From: Onchocerca volvulus | Taxonomy: Eukaryota; Nematoda; Chromadorea; Rhabditida; Onchocercidae | Assembly: GCA_000499405.2 (NCBI GenBank) | Contig: HG738138.1 | Coordinates: forward strand, 10,414,888 to 10,478,887 | Direction: 5' to 3' | DNA: 64,000 bases | Shown here: positions 47,279 through 59,657 of the stretch, piece after piece | Numbering within the stretch: the stretch's first letter is position 1 | Layout of the letters: every line of letters starts with the position of its first letter | Position numbers and translations under genes: made by a program | Notes under the pieces: generated by a model | The model's input: only the letters and a program-made list of their open reading frames with translations | The model's database searches: none | What the model was told of the DNA's origin: nothing

Positions 47279-49604
47279 TTGCAAATAATGATAAATCTCG
47301 AATAGTTGATTGAAGAACCTCATCTTCGTCTTCATCGCCATCATATTCAAAAATATCATTATCCTCTATCGCTTCCTTTGTGTAAAACAGCACCGCTCTA
47401 GGCACAATTTGGTCACGGAATAACTGGCCAACCTCAAAATCAGCTTGCAATAATTCCTCAGTTACATCATCCTAAAACTCAGGATTAATAGATCTGACAA
47501 AAGAGAAAGCATACACTTTTCTTAAACTGATTATTCGCAACTTGAATTTCTTCACCACCGCATTTCATTCCGCGGCCTTATCTGCTACATCGCTTAACGA
47601 ATGCTTACACTGCAGCCTATTAAAGCTTTAAATTTCAAATAAACCAAAAATGTACAGATATATGAAAACTTGAATGAAATAGAGAGCATGCTGACATCAT
47701 CATCTTCATTGATTTCATTCTTATTTTTCATAGGCGGAGGATCGAAGAAGTTGAAGAAAGAATCAGCTTTGACTGTTTTTGTAATGAAGCGACCAGCAGA
47801 AGTGCCCTTCTTTTGCTTCTTCTTAATAACCTTCTTTGTGACGTTTTTCCCATCCTTCCAATCTATTTCAGTTCTGCAAATGTAATATGTGAAATTACCG
47901 AAAATTACAAGCTAAATTACTACAGCAGTAAGACAGTGATGTGCATGTTTTGAGATCAGCAGTTCGTCATTGATTTTTCTCGATCAGCTAATACCATGAA
48001 TAAATACAATAAGATTAGGGAACAATTCGAAAATAATTTACCCTTTAGTATTAATTATTACTGGGCCATCATAATCAAAAACATCGTCCTCGTCCGGAGC
48101 AACTTGTAGGGTATAATATTTCTTTAATTCTGTTTGGGCAAAATATTCATTGGGTTCGAAATGGAATGTCAGAGTATATGACTAAAAAAGTTCGTCAATA
48201 AAAATTCATAAATCTTATGAATTTATGAAAAAGCTTAAAAAAAAAATCTCATGAAAAAGCAGCATATACAAAATATTAAAACAAGTCTTCGCATAAATTT
48301 TTTAGAAGTTGCAATACTAAATTCGTTGTCTCATCAGTGTTAAATCAATATATTTTCCAAATCTTATCCATACGCTTAGATTTTAATATTACTCATAAAA
48401 ACTTACATCCGGATTAGTCTGGACATCACAAGTGATATCAATAAGATGTTTAAGTATTGGTTCATCATGCTCTTGAATCATTTCACAGATATGATCCACA
48501 TTCTTAAGCAGATGCAACCAGAAATTCGGGATGCCTTTTGTTGGTTGCTTAGGTTCCGGGGATGATGCTTCTTCCATTTGCTGCAAATGTAAGACGAAAA
48601 TACTCTACAGAGAGCATATATACATACCGAATTTAATATTTCAATTTAGACATGTTCAAACAATGATCTGCAAAGTTGGATAGATTTTTTAAAAAAACTT
48701 TCAGCACCAACATTCACCTCTATTTCTTCCTTTGCATAACCACGCAGGATAGGAAAATCAGCTTCGTCGTCGGTGGGTTCATAGTTACCCGTTACAATCG
48801 CCTTTCTCTGCAAGTAACACAATTTGTAATTAAAATAAATCTTGATTATTCTAATTCATTGGTCATCGAGAGGATGTTGTATATTTATTTGAAATCTCAA
48901 AATTACAACAACAAATCTATTCGAAATCATCTTAAATTAACATAATATACAATAAGATCAAAAACCCACCGCTACAAAAGCAAGAAACTACTTAACAGTA
49001 ATAACATGCAAATTATCTGATATTTGTAATGCACTGCTAAATAGCAAACAGTGTATCATCATTTTGCACTGCTGAACGGTTGTATCGTGCAGATTCATTA
49101 GTTCTCCTGTGGTCACTAACAACTTGATAGCTTCTGTTCTTGATTTGTTTAAGGAACAGAAAACGTAATGGTGTAAAAAGACCAATAAAGAACGATTTAC
49201 CTTATTATGCAAAGCGCTGAACATAGGAGCGAATTCTACCTCTAATTGATGCACACGCTCATAGAAATGAGCTTCAACATTGATACCTAGATAATGTTCG
49301 ATTAAAATTTTGAAAAATACATCATCACCATTTGCATTCCTAATTTATTATCTTTTATCATTGTTAATTCCTCCCTGCTTCAAGATCTTGTTAAATTCTC
49401 TCATCTATATCACTCTATGTGGAAGCAAAGTAACTGTGGAAATGAAAGAAAACGAAGAGATATACACAAACCCTCGACTTGCAATTTCTTCAATGCTTGA
49501 ATACGTCGTTTGATACTTTTAGGAAGGCAACTGATGTACTCTTTGTTCTCCGTATCATAACCGTTTGGTTTAACCAATTCACCCATGTCATTCCTCGACT
49601 CCAT
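47268..49604 (-). CDS. nap-1: Nucleosome assembly protein 1 (NAP1) histone chaperone
   Basis: Seven exons in phase: 49472-49604, 49201-49286, 48718-48807, 48407-48580, 48042-48181, 47696-47873, 47268-47471, giving 334 residues. The NAP fold runs throughout: SCLPKSIKRRIQALKKLQVE, VEAHFYERVHQLEVEF, RKAIVTGNYEPT, GIPNFWLHLLKNVDHICEMI, QEHDEPILKHLIDI, LTFHFEPNEYF, TEIDWKDGKNVTKK followed by a basic KKVIKKKQKKG (likely nuclear import), then DSFFNFFDPPP, ADFEVGQLFRDQIVPRAVLF and a short acidic tail (YDGDEDEDE). NAP1 shields and deposits H2A-H2B and shuttles between cytoplasm and nucleus. A TTTTAG acceptor ends nine bases before the ATG, so the start is well defined. The final VLQSTIRDLSLFATCS follows a possible donor (GAG|GTTCTT) and might be replaced in another isoform. 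Confidence 0.95.
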
Positions 49605-50973
49605 CCCCTTCGTCTAAAATCTTATCAGTTTGATCACTCAAATTCGCTCGCAGCAATTCCAATCCCAGCCAACAACCACACAACCTTACCACGACACCTT
49701 GCACAACCAAGACAGCCATCAAACTAACCTATCCCACCTTAATATACCTTCGTCGTCAGGATAGTAATACGGCCCTAATTCATATTCATGCACCCGTTAT
49801 GAAAATGCATCTCTCCAAGCGTTCGAACTAAAATTTTCATATCAGATTGTTTCGTCTAGCAGCAATGATTTCATTGTTCCATTTAGCACTGATGTCACCT
49901 ATCTCCCACAACTTCTCTTGGGCAGTTAGATATCAATGGTAGATGAAAGAGTTGTGTATTTTAGATATGGTAGTGTCTTTTTTTTTATTCAACAAGAGTT
50001 TATTTGGACAGTTCTGAGAGGGCATTTTTCTAACTTTATCACGTATTTCGTAGTTTTAATCGTTATCAAATCAACGCGGCAAGCCTTTCCAATTCAACAC
50101 ATATAAAGCCACTGAAAAATGTTTTGAATTGTCACTCAAATTTCAATCGTTGTGGACATGTTAGATTATGACCACATATAGCATAGTTTTGAACTATTTT
50201 CATCTGTCTCCGTAAAAGTTTCGTCTATTGCCATGAAGCGAAGTTTCTTTTTCAATTATAGATGCAGTTGATAGAGTGTAAGTGCTTCCAATTCCGATAT
50301 TATGACTTAAGTCTTTAAATTGAAAGAATATCCCATCCTTTTAGATATATCTTCTGGATTTCCTCACTTCAAATGTTATAATATCCCGTATAATTACTGA
50401 GCTACTGAATATTTATCAACTTGAGATTACAAATAAGATGAGAATATAAAACTACAGTTTAGCTAATAAAAGTTTTTAGGACAAATAACGATATAGCATC
50501 ACTATTATGCTGTTAATCTTAATGAATAGTATTTTTTATTTTGAAGAAAAAAACAAAGAATAATGATAGTTCTTGCTTGCTGGAATCAAAGATATTTTTT
50601 AATTTATTGCGATAAAAGTCCAATAACCAATATGAGGTATTCAGAATCATTTTTATTTAAAAATAAACAATAATTGTAGCTATTTTCCACCTTTTGAAAA
50701 TTTCAAAAAAAAAAAAAGATAACTTAAGATTCTGCGAAAACCAAGAAAAAAAGTAATGATAAAACAAGATAATTTGACAATGTTTACCTGAAATTCGTAA
50801 CTACTATCAGAACTACGAGTTTTTTTTTTTTTTTTTCGGTTAAAACTTAATGAATTTACTATCGATTTGGTATAAAATTTCCAAAATATTCAGATCTGGA
50901 AGAATAATGTTAATCGTTAACAAGCAAAAACTTTTCTGAAAAAAAAAAAGTGCTTGAGAAATCACACAAATTT
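49605..50973. other. Region upstream of NAP1 and downstream of the Ground-like gene
   Basis: Contains the NAP1 promoter. A minus-strand open segment near 49755-49800 (VHEYELGPYYYPDDE) ends in a donor-like G|GTATAT. If spliced to the NAP1 leader it would end in DEGDGVEE-stop, overlapping the NAP1 start out of frame. It may be a leader exon; no family is recognised. The rest is AT-rich and featureless. Confidence 0.35.
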
Positions 50974-52391
50974 TCATAGTTGGAATACATAGCAAAGATG
51001 ATCCGTATTTCCACCAACACAATAATTCGTTGAATCACTTGTAAATGATGAACTTGAATGCGAGCATAACACCACATAATCACTCTTTTGTTTCGCTTTT
51101 AATTCCGAATAGATAGCCGTTTTCGAGAGTTTCATATCTGAGCCCAGATTCTGAAAACACTCCAAATATGATACATTTATATTTATTTATTCATTCATTT
51201 TACTGATAAATAACATAATCATTTATCCACGCGCCTAATTTTGATAGATAGATACAGATTCAGTCAACTTTATTGTCCAGTCAAAATCCAAAAAAAAAAT
51301 AGCTTTATCAATTTCATTCAAATGTTTCTTTTTTCTTTCTTTTTCTGCCGTGAGAATGAATTGATTGAAGACATAAACAGTTCTTAGTAATGGAATTTTG
51401 CCAATTGATTTTTGCTCTATCAATTTCCGTTCTAAATAGTTGCGCTGAAACGAAATGATGAAATAGTTGTCGAAACATTCATATATGCATTGATCCCTAT
51501 TCTCCAGTAATTCGATTTCAATGGAATTTGTAGTATGAAGAAAAATTTTGAAAGCGAAAGGAAGAACTTTTCTTAAACAAAACTTTGAAAGTTTAGAACT
51601 TATTTGTTCTTAAATTTTAAGTTTATCTTAAATTATAATTTTATTACCTTGGATGAAAAATAGTGGTGCTTCAACAGAGTTAAGGATCACTTATTCCTTT
51701 GAAGAAAAAAATTTCGTATTATTAACAGTTTATGACAAACCAATTTTAATTAATAAAGACTAATTATAAAAAGACAGCCGTTTAAGTAATGCTTAAATGC
51801 TGTAATTGCTTAATTACATTTTTAAAATACACTAAAAGAGTTGGTGATTGATCGAACGCTACGGATATCGAATTCTGTCAATTCTTATCTGAGATCAAAT
51901 GGTTGTATTGAGATTACTGTAGCTGTGCAATGTCAGCTTTATTCTTTAGCATTGGCATGCTATCGAAAAATAAAAATTAAACAAATCAAGGTAGGATGGA
52001 CCAAAATTGTAATTTCCCTCAACGAATAGATAGATCAGAAATCCATTGAAAAAACCTTCTTTAACTTTTTCTTATAGAACATATCACTGAATATAAGCGA
52101 TCAAATTATCCCGCCTTATAAAACCATTGGTCAAGATGCGTTCACAGCAAATTATCCTTATAGTGCTGCAAACGCACTAATTTAAATGAATTCTCTAAAT
52201 ATCAACAATGCAAAATACTTCCATTCAAATCTTTTTAGATGCTAAAAAGATATTCGCAAAAATTCATAGCTAATTCAAATTCAAATAAATTGCTCAAGAG
52301 TTTTTAGATTAAATCCAGTAAAATTTCATATTTTGCAAATAGCAATAAAAGAAATTTAACTTATAAAAAAATTTTTAGATGAAGTAAAATT

Positions 52392-52424
<33 letters not shown>

Positions 52425-53601
52425 ACTAGATGATTCATTGAAATGAAATTCAAAACTTGAAAATTTTCATCCTGCATTATCTCCCACAGCTCACGTTATC
52501 AACTTTCAATCACAAATCAGTTAAACAGAAATATTTCGGAAATAAAACGAAAAGCACTATTAAATTCGTATATATATATTGTTGTATCCATTGCCAGCAA
52601 AAAAAGAAAAGTTTAAAATAGCTTTTCTCTATGCAGGGATTTGTAGACTGCTTTAACTTTCACTAAATTGGAAAGACATGGAAACAGTGATTAAAATCCT
52701 TTTAAAAATTCCAGTTCTTAGGACTTTGCTCTTCCCTTGCAATTTTTGCAGTTTTTTGTTAGTCCAATTCGATTAACAAATAATTACAAAGTATTGGAGA
52801 CTTTCGACGAATTTCAAAAATGCAATTTATTTTGCCATACTAATATTAATTTTACTGAATCTTTAGTAGTGAATTTGGTGAAGCTTTAGAGAACTTGATT
52901 ATTTGATAACATTACAATTTAAAATGGCATAAATGTTCCTGAAGACCTTTTATTTCTTAAATTTGCGAATTATTTTCATTTTAAAACACATAAACGAGCA
53001 TTAAGGAAAAAAAGTAATTCGAAGCTTTGCTGACCTCTAATTTTTACAGTATAGGATGATACACGATAGCCAAAAAATATTTTTTCCCTTGCAACAACAG
53101 ACGAAGAATTGCGTTAGACTTGATTCACTTTACTAATTTTCAATACTCCAATGCTTGATGATAGACTGACATATTTTATGACTTCTCTTTAGATATCATA
53201 AAATTACTGATATCAAATCATCGATAAGTTAATAATTTTGATTGTACTAAATTTTTTTTTTATTTTTAGTGGAACTGTAATTAAATTAACAAAAAAAGTA
53301 CGTTCACCTTTAGGATAATTTTACGAATATAGTTATCGTTGCATATTGCATGACCACTGGCATCATATTCAATTGCAGAAACAGATGTAGAACGCTTCTT
53401 CCGTTTGCATGAACAACCACAAGGTTGTGGTGGACAGAGTAACGGAGGAAGGGTTATTGGAAGAAGATTTATTGGAGGTGGACAAGGTAGGCAAGGTGGT
53501 GAAGCTGGTGGACATGTTGCTGGTGCACAATTACAGCCACCAGAAAACATTGCCGGATATTTGGGAACAAGAGCAAGAAGTAAAAATAAAACGATCATCA
53601 T
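50974..53601 (-). CDS. Ground-like (GRL) domain secreted protein, hedgehog-related
   Basis: Two exons, 53308-53601 and 50974-51150, join in phase 0 across a 2.2-kb intron to give 156 residues. Residues 1-21 form a signal peptide (MMIVLFLLLALVPKYPAMFS). Residues 22-66 are Cys/Pro-rich low complexity (CNCAPATCPPASPPCLPC...PPLLCPPQPCGCSC). KRKKRS (67-72) is a furin-type cleavage site. The Ground-like domain follows: ICNDNYIRKIILK from exon 1, then SKTAIYSELKAKQKSDYVVL, CS, NYC and HLCYVFQL from exon 2, supplying the four conserved cysteines. Ground-like proteins are a nematode family related to hedgehog N-terminal-like proteins, secreted by epidermis and other epithelia and linked to cuticle and moulting. 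The symmetric GTTTATATAAAC about 75 bases upstream of the start may be its TATA box. The family call rests on the Cys pattern and the C-terminal CYxF motif. Confidence 0.87.
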
Positions 53602-53673
53602 CGGATAATTACTACATAAACTGAACCAGACACTAACGAACCAAATTATTTCTTAACTGAGCACCACACTTAT

Positions 53674-53685
53674 GTTTATATAAAC
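53674..53685 (-). promoter_or_regulatory. Possible TATA box of the Ground-like gene
   Basis: The perfect palindrome GTTTATATAAAC lies 73-84 bases upstream of the start codon, in an intergenic region with no upstream exon. The distance suits a short 5' leader. Confidence 0.3.
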
Positions 53686-56544
53686 CAATTTTGTTATTCC
53701 ACAATCAACTAAACTGGTTGCTCATGCAAGCACCTGTCAATATTTATCGGTACTGCATTTGCAAATAAAACTTCCTTTGTTCTTCCGCCACAATGTCACA
53801 AGTCGAAGCTTTTGAATTGCTTTTCTTCTTTTATAGTACAAAAGAGCAATCATAATGGCTGTTCAGATGGCTTATTTTTCTCTTTCTTGCAAAACTTTGA
53901 TGTTTGATCTTGCCCGACAATTAAATGCGCTTACTATGAAATAACAAACAGAATTGAATACGTGAGCGATCATGATATTAGTTGTGATTTTTAAAGATAC
54001 AAATATCTCCGATATCATATCTCTCTTTCTTCTCTTCTAACTGGGATTTAATTTTCAACTAAGGCAAAATTTCAACTTTTTGGTAGAAATAAAATACGAT
54101 GAGTAGCACTGTAGTCAGATCAGTTTTCAATTATTAAATCAAACAAGTGGTCATTATAGAAAAACAAATTAAAATTACCCTATAAAACTGATCTTACCGT
54201 ATTCATGAATTCGTTTAAAAAATTTTCGAAAATTTCAAAAAACAAAATTTCCATCTACAAAAATTTTATTGAAATAACACAAATGGACTGATCTATAGAA
54301 CTGTTTTGCTACATTTCTGATATTTCACGTTGAATTTCCATATAACTGAATTTGCTTTTATGAGATTCTAATAGTTCTGAATTAAGCAAAAGATATTACT
54401 GTTAAATATTAAGTGATTGAAATCAGGAGATCTGAACTATTGGTAGCTTAATCAGTGAATGAATCAAATTAGCAGTTTGAAGATTGGAAGAGCAAATTAT
54501 TCTTAATAAATGAAATACAAACTGGATCGGACAATTTAATAGGTAAACTTCAACTAGTGATAATTTAAAATGTATGGAAGGGTATAAAATGATTGTGTGC
54601 AAATGCTCTATCATCTGTTTAAGATAAACTTAGACATCAGCAAATTTTTCCAACAAATCAAAATTGACAAATGTCTAAATTGGTATTCAGCAGATGAATC
54701 AAAATTGACAGATATCTTTCTGAGACTTCATTCCTGTAATATGTTATAAATATGTTTGCATTTTATACTTAATTTTATTATATGGTGTATTGGGAAGTCT
54801 CTGGAACTTAAAATCATTAAATTTAAACTAACGAAGCAAGATAATGACTGATTAAAGCAGGTAAATATGAATAATGGGTAAATTTTATATTAACATATCA
54901 ATGGAAAAATGTAGACAAATGAACCATGGATATGTTTTGTGAACGGATAAGAAACAGGCAGATAAATAGATCATCTTATCATTTTTCTTTTCTTTTAACA
55001 AAAAATTAAGAAAAAAACTGCATAATTTTAATTTATATTTCATAATAAACTGATAGTTTGTTGAACTGATTTCAATAAACAATGCTGCAAAACTAACAAT
55101 CAGTGTCTAAGTCTAATCAAATCCATCTGATAGTCATAGCTAGTGTTTGAAAATGCTAAAGTTGGAAATTAAGATAAGATTACAGTAACGGAAAGAACAA
55201 GGAAGATTAATTAGCTTTCTGTGATTCCTTTTTCATTAAAGTTTGATTAGATGACATTATCTGTTTGCCTGTCACAACATTCACAAATCCTGTTGTTTGC
55301 AACATTGCAAGTGATTACAAGTGTCATTCATTTCTTACAACAATCACTTCAAACAGAACAGAATTTGAAGGATCATATTAGTTTCTCATTTGCAAAAAGA
55401 TTGATTGATCATATATAATGTAAACATCCTCAGAATATATTAATTTTAATTGAAGAAAATTTCGTTATTGTTACATTTTCAATTATGTAAAATTATTTCT
55501 TGTAATTTCCTATGACAATTAACATGAAATACATTGTATTTTTATAGTACTCATGACAACATGCATTGTATTTTTCCGCTACTGATAACGATATTCATTG
55601 TATTTTCTGCTACTGGTAACGATTATTATTTATCAATATTGGTAATTTATTTACGGATTTGAAATGAACGGCATTTTCATCTTTGAACAATATCACTGGA
55701 ATGGATTGGGTAGCCTGCCAAATCTCGTTTTTCTTTTCAAAGAATGTCACAATCTGCAACAAACTCTTGTTTCGGTGCCTTCAATCACAGTTTAATTTCC
55801 TAGTTTTAGAATTAAAATTGAAAAGTCCTGTTTTAGAATGAATTACAAAGAAATCATAACATATCTCCACTTCTTTCTTCATCTGCTCTTATCTTTCGCT
55901 ATGATTATCACAATCATATCACAATCAACAAAATCATACGATTTGCAAGAAGCAAGTTTATTCAAAACTCTACCATCATTTATAACAATATCTGTTAATA
56001 GTAACTGTTGGAACATTTAATAAATTAATTTATGAATTTCATCAAGAACTAGAAAATGACAGAAATTTCCTTTCAAGAATAAACATTTTAAATTTAATTT
56101 CAACACAGGTCCCAACTTAGAATTGACTATATTTGCTAGTTTCAAGTTGAGGATATATATTACATATAAAGAAATCAAAGGATGATCCAATGATAGTTTA
56201 TCACTTCAATCATATTCAAATCTAATAAACTGAAGAGTTTGATATTCGTTATTCATTGGAAGTCTTATACATATTTAAAATTGAAAATCATTTAAAAATA
56301 CGACTAATGTTTTTAGGTCATATGTTATTGAAATAAATGTGATACTTATTAGTGCCATCATTTTAATTCGGTTGGCGGTATCACAATTGATAAAACAAGT
56401 CGCTCTTTTGAACAACAAATATTTTGCTCATATTTCTCGTAATTAGTATAAATAATTTCAAATGGATGCGATGTAAGGAACATCTCATTAATTTGCTAAT
56501 AATTTTAGGCATAAAATATATCAAATTAGTATCTAATTAAGATT
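53686..56544. other. Intergenic DNA between the two hedgehog-related genes
   Basis: AT-rich with no recognised exon. It holds the 32-bp minisatellite at 55532-55627 and a short direct repeat near 54655-54715 (AATCAAAATTGACA twice). It probably includes the 3' end of the Wart gene transcript and the promoter of the Ground-like gene. Confidence 0.45.
55532..55627. repeat. Degenerate 32-bp minisatellite, three units
   Basis: Three consecutive 32-bp units start at 55532, 55564 and 55596, each beginning CATTGTATTTT and, in units two and three, containing GCTACTG(A/G)TAACGAT. Units two and three are closest to each other. Confidence 0.8.
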
Positions 56545-58249
56545 TTACGGCCAGCGTCTTACACGTTTTATCTTGTCCACAGGAGGTAGCTCGTAACATC
56601 GTAATCGTCGAACCGTCATTTCATAAAAAATCCTGCAATGAAATATCTATCTCATTCCAGCAAACTATAATTTAAATATTTCAATTTTTCAGTGTTTTCG
56701 ACATAAATGTGCTTCTAGTCAAATACGCATGCTTTGAATCATATAATTGTGATCTATAAATTGACTAACGATAAATTAGGAGAACGAATCATCTTGAAAT
56801 TTGTGATAACATCGAATGAGACAACTGTATCGGTTTCTTCCTCAGCTTGCTCCTCACCTTCGAAATACTGTCCCGGTTTAATGATTGTCTGATAAAGCGG
56901 ACTAGAATGATCGGCTAAGCCTTCAAACTCACAACATAGCACGTACAATCTGAATTTCAGATTTTGTTTTGTTTCTTTTTAAACGACAATACAGTGAAAG
57001 TCATATAATTTCTTCAAGTTTTAATAAATCATACATCTCATGTGCTATTGTAAAGCTGAATTCTGTTTGGATCAAAAATGAAATATAATTTAATTTCATG
57101 TTAAATTGGTTGAAGAGACAAAATTTAGGCGTATAACAAAAAATAAAAAACAAACGGTTCATGATTTCCGTGACCCTTTTCAAATCCGCCAACCCAACTA
57201 TCATTTGATTCGCACGATTTCCGTCGTGCGCGATCATCACAGTCCTACAAAACCATTAACTGTACTTTTTACGAAATTTGCAAAAAAGGACAAGCAAATT
57301 AAACAAAAATTCATTTAATAGTCCTTCTTTCTAAATTTTGAAAGAAATATAAAAATAAGCTTTTCCTTTCCAGTGCTAAGAAAATAAACTTGTTGAATAA
57401 TTTCAAGTTTTATCAAAAAATTTTACAACTTTTAAAAATGAATAAAATCGTCAAGTTTCTTTCAACAGATTGAAAAATTATTTTACCGACATTTTTATTA
57501 ATAGAAGAATAGCTTAATAGATTAGTATAAAGCAAAATAAGAAAATTTTCTTGAAATTAAATAATCAAATGAAGATTGAAATTAAATGAAATAAAGGAAT
57601 TAAACGGACCGCATATCGACGTTCAAAGCACGCTGGACGAGAGCAATGTAATAGTGGTTGAGCATTTGGATAAACTTCAATTCCAAATGGTATTTTGTTC
57701 TCGCCGCAGTAATCGCCTTTACATAAAACAATCCGAATAAGCAATGAAATTATTGTGAAAATCTAAAAAACAAAATTCATTTAAAAGGTTTTAAATATAT
57801 TTTTTTTTAAAAATATAGTTTTAAATATATTAAAACTTCTTTATAAATTCGTTTAGAGTGATGATAACGCATTCGAAAATATTCACTACCGCAATAAAAC
57901 AAGGAGGGATTCGTAAGAAATAAGAAAAAATAAATAAATAGACTAGATGGATTAGAAGATTTGTGTTTCTGTTTCTACAATTGGCTATATCCAAGGATCC
58001 AGAGGTTCTGGAAAGAATCTGAAAGGTAAATAGGGGTGTCCCAAATTTAAGGGATAAGTAATAATAATCTGACATCTTTTATTAGGACAAATTTGTTCCA
58101 TTGGAAAATACTATGATATCATTTTAACTATCATAGTATTTTTTTTTTTTTGAAATATCAATTCAAAAGAAAATCCGTAAGAGAGGAAAAAAAAAAGAAA
58201 AAAGGAAAATTAATGAAACACGGGAAAATTAAACAAATGAGCTTACCAT
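56545..58249 (-). CDS. Wart-domain (warthog-like) secreted protein, hedgehog-related
   Basis: Five exons in phase: 58247-58249 (the ATG alone), 57610-57762, 57156-57244, 56770-56949, 56545-56632, giving 170 residues. Residues 1-15 form a signal peptide (MIFTIISLLIRIVLC). The Wart domain follows: GDYCGENKIPFGIEVYPNAQ, LLHCSRPACFERRYADC, NDSWVGGFEKGHGNHEPLYV, LCCEFEGLADHS, then IIKPGQYFEGEEQAEEE, VVSFDVITNFK and YEMTVRRLRCYELP, with about ten cysteines in the family spacing. The chain stops at RRWP, so there is no autoprocessing Hog (intein-like) domain; some C. elegans wrt genes also lack one. Warthog/quahog proteins are hedgehog-derived extracellular proteins made in epidermal and support cells, tied to moulting and alae. 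The family is recalled from conserved motifs, so the exact subfamily (wrt or qua) is uncertain. Confidence 0.82.
58105..58142. repeat. 14-bp perfect inverted repeat in Wart gene intron 1
   Basis: AAAATACTATGATA (58105-58118) and its exact reverse complement (58129-58142) flank a 10-nt loop. It lies inside the 484-bp first intron (57763-58246). Confidence 0.85.
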
Positions 58250-59532
58250 AACGAACGCTGCATGATAAAATTGTTTTGCTACAAATTATTCGTTACACGC
58301 TGCGTGCAAATTCCGCATATTTCTTTAATGATAACATGGAAAGCAAAATGATCAGATCTGATTACAAATGAATTTTTTACAATCATTCAGAACCATTGTA
58401 ATGTTTTCTCTATTCGTCTTCAGAGTTTCAATCCAGATGGTTTTAAATATAGTATGCATGAAATAGGTTATACCTGAATGCAAACAGATCAATTTATACG
58501 ATTTTCTGAAATGGTGAATTAGCATCATAATTAAATGAACAGAAACCACATGTTACGCACAACAGTAAATGAAAATTTTATTCTGTTTTGACATGGATCA
58601 CAGCCTTATGATCATTGATCAATGCTTCAGTATTTCTTTTTCCTTTTTTCTTCTTTTTTTTTTTTTTTTTCAAACAATAGAAACCTTTTGCGATTTATTC
58701 TGTTTCGTTTCTTCATTTTTACTCATTTCATTGCACTAATCGCATTATTGAGCATGAACAATGAATAGATTTATATGAATATACGAATAAAGTATGACGC
58801 ATGATAGAAAGAGTTAGACTAAGTTAAATCATAAAAAAGAGCTTAAAGATGTACCTAACCTAAACAAGTTTTTTGAAATATTAGATATCATTATTAAGGT
58901 CGACGATAAATGCCTACATGCAAGCTACTTCTACATGTTACTAGTCGAAATCAAATTTTCTTTCTTTCAAATTATTACATATATTTATTTAAAAGCTTTA
59001 GAATCAGACTTTAAGATCAAAACTCATTAAATTAAAGAATGAAAAAATAGGCTAAATATGATGCAAAGAACCATTTAATCATTGTTATGAATATAAAACA
59101 AAAAGTATTGTGAAAATTAAATTCAAACATGCGATATTTTTCTTTGAAAATTAAAAATTTATAATAAATATGGAAAATCAAAATTTTCACAAACAGACAA
59201 AAGACAATAAGAACAAAATTAATTGAAATAAAAATTGATATCAAATTTGTACTAGAAAAATTTTAATCAAACGATTAGTACCTTGCTTACTTTGAAATGC
59301 AATTTTGACGGGACAAAAAAGGAAGTGTCAACAACACTGATAATTTGATAATAATAGAGCAATGCAGGAAATGTTGACATTTTTTGGCAGATGGAAGTAA
59401 TTTTGAAATTGCATGACATTCAAGCAAACAAGCCGTTGAAATGGTAATCAATGTCAAAAGATCGAAACGATGAAACGAAACGGGAATGAACAATTGTCGA
59501 CTACCACACCACTAATCATACATTTAGAATCA

Positions 59533-59589
59533 TACACACACACAATATACACAACATACACACGCACACATACACACACACACATACAT

Positions 59590-59640
<51 letters not shown>

Positions 59641-59657
59641 CACATACATACACACAC
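59533..59657. repeat. (CA)n / ACAC microsatellite
   Basis: About 125 bases of ACAC repeats with interspersed TACA and GCACAC units. The Cys-Val and Thr-His rich ORFs read through it are artefacts. Confidence 0.95.

Noticed and set aside
51841..52029. Plus-strand 62-codon ORF whose last codons precede a donor-like AAG|GTAGGA
   Set aside because: It lies inside the Ground-like gene intron on the other strand, with no convincing acceptor or homology.
53405..53624. Gly/Gln-rich plus-strand ORFs
   Set aside because: They are the antisense of the Cys/Pro-rich Ground-like exon.
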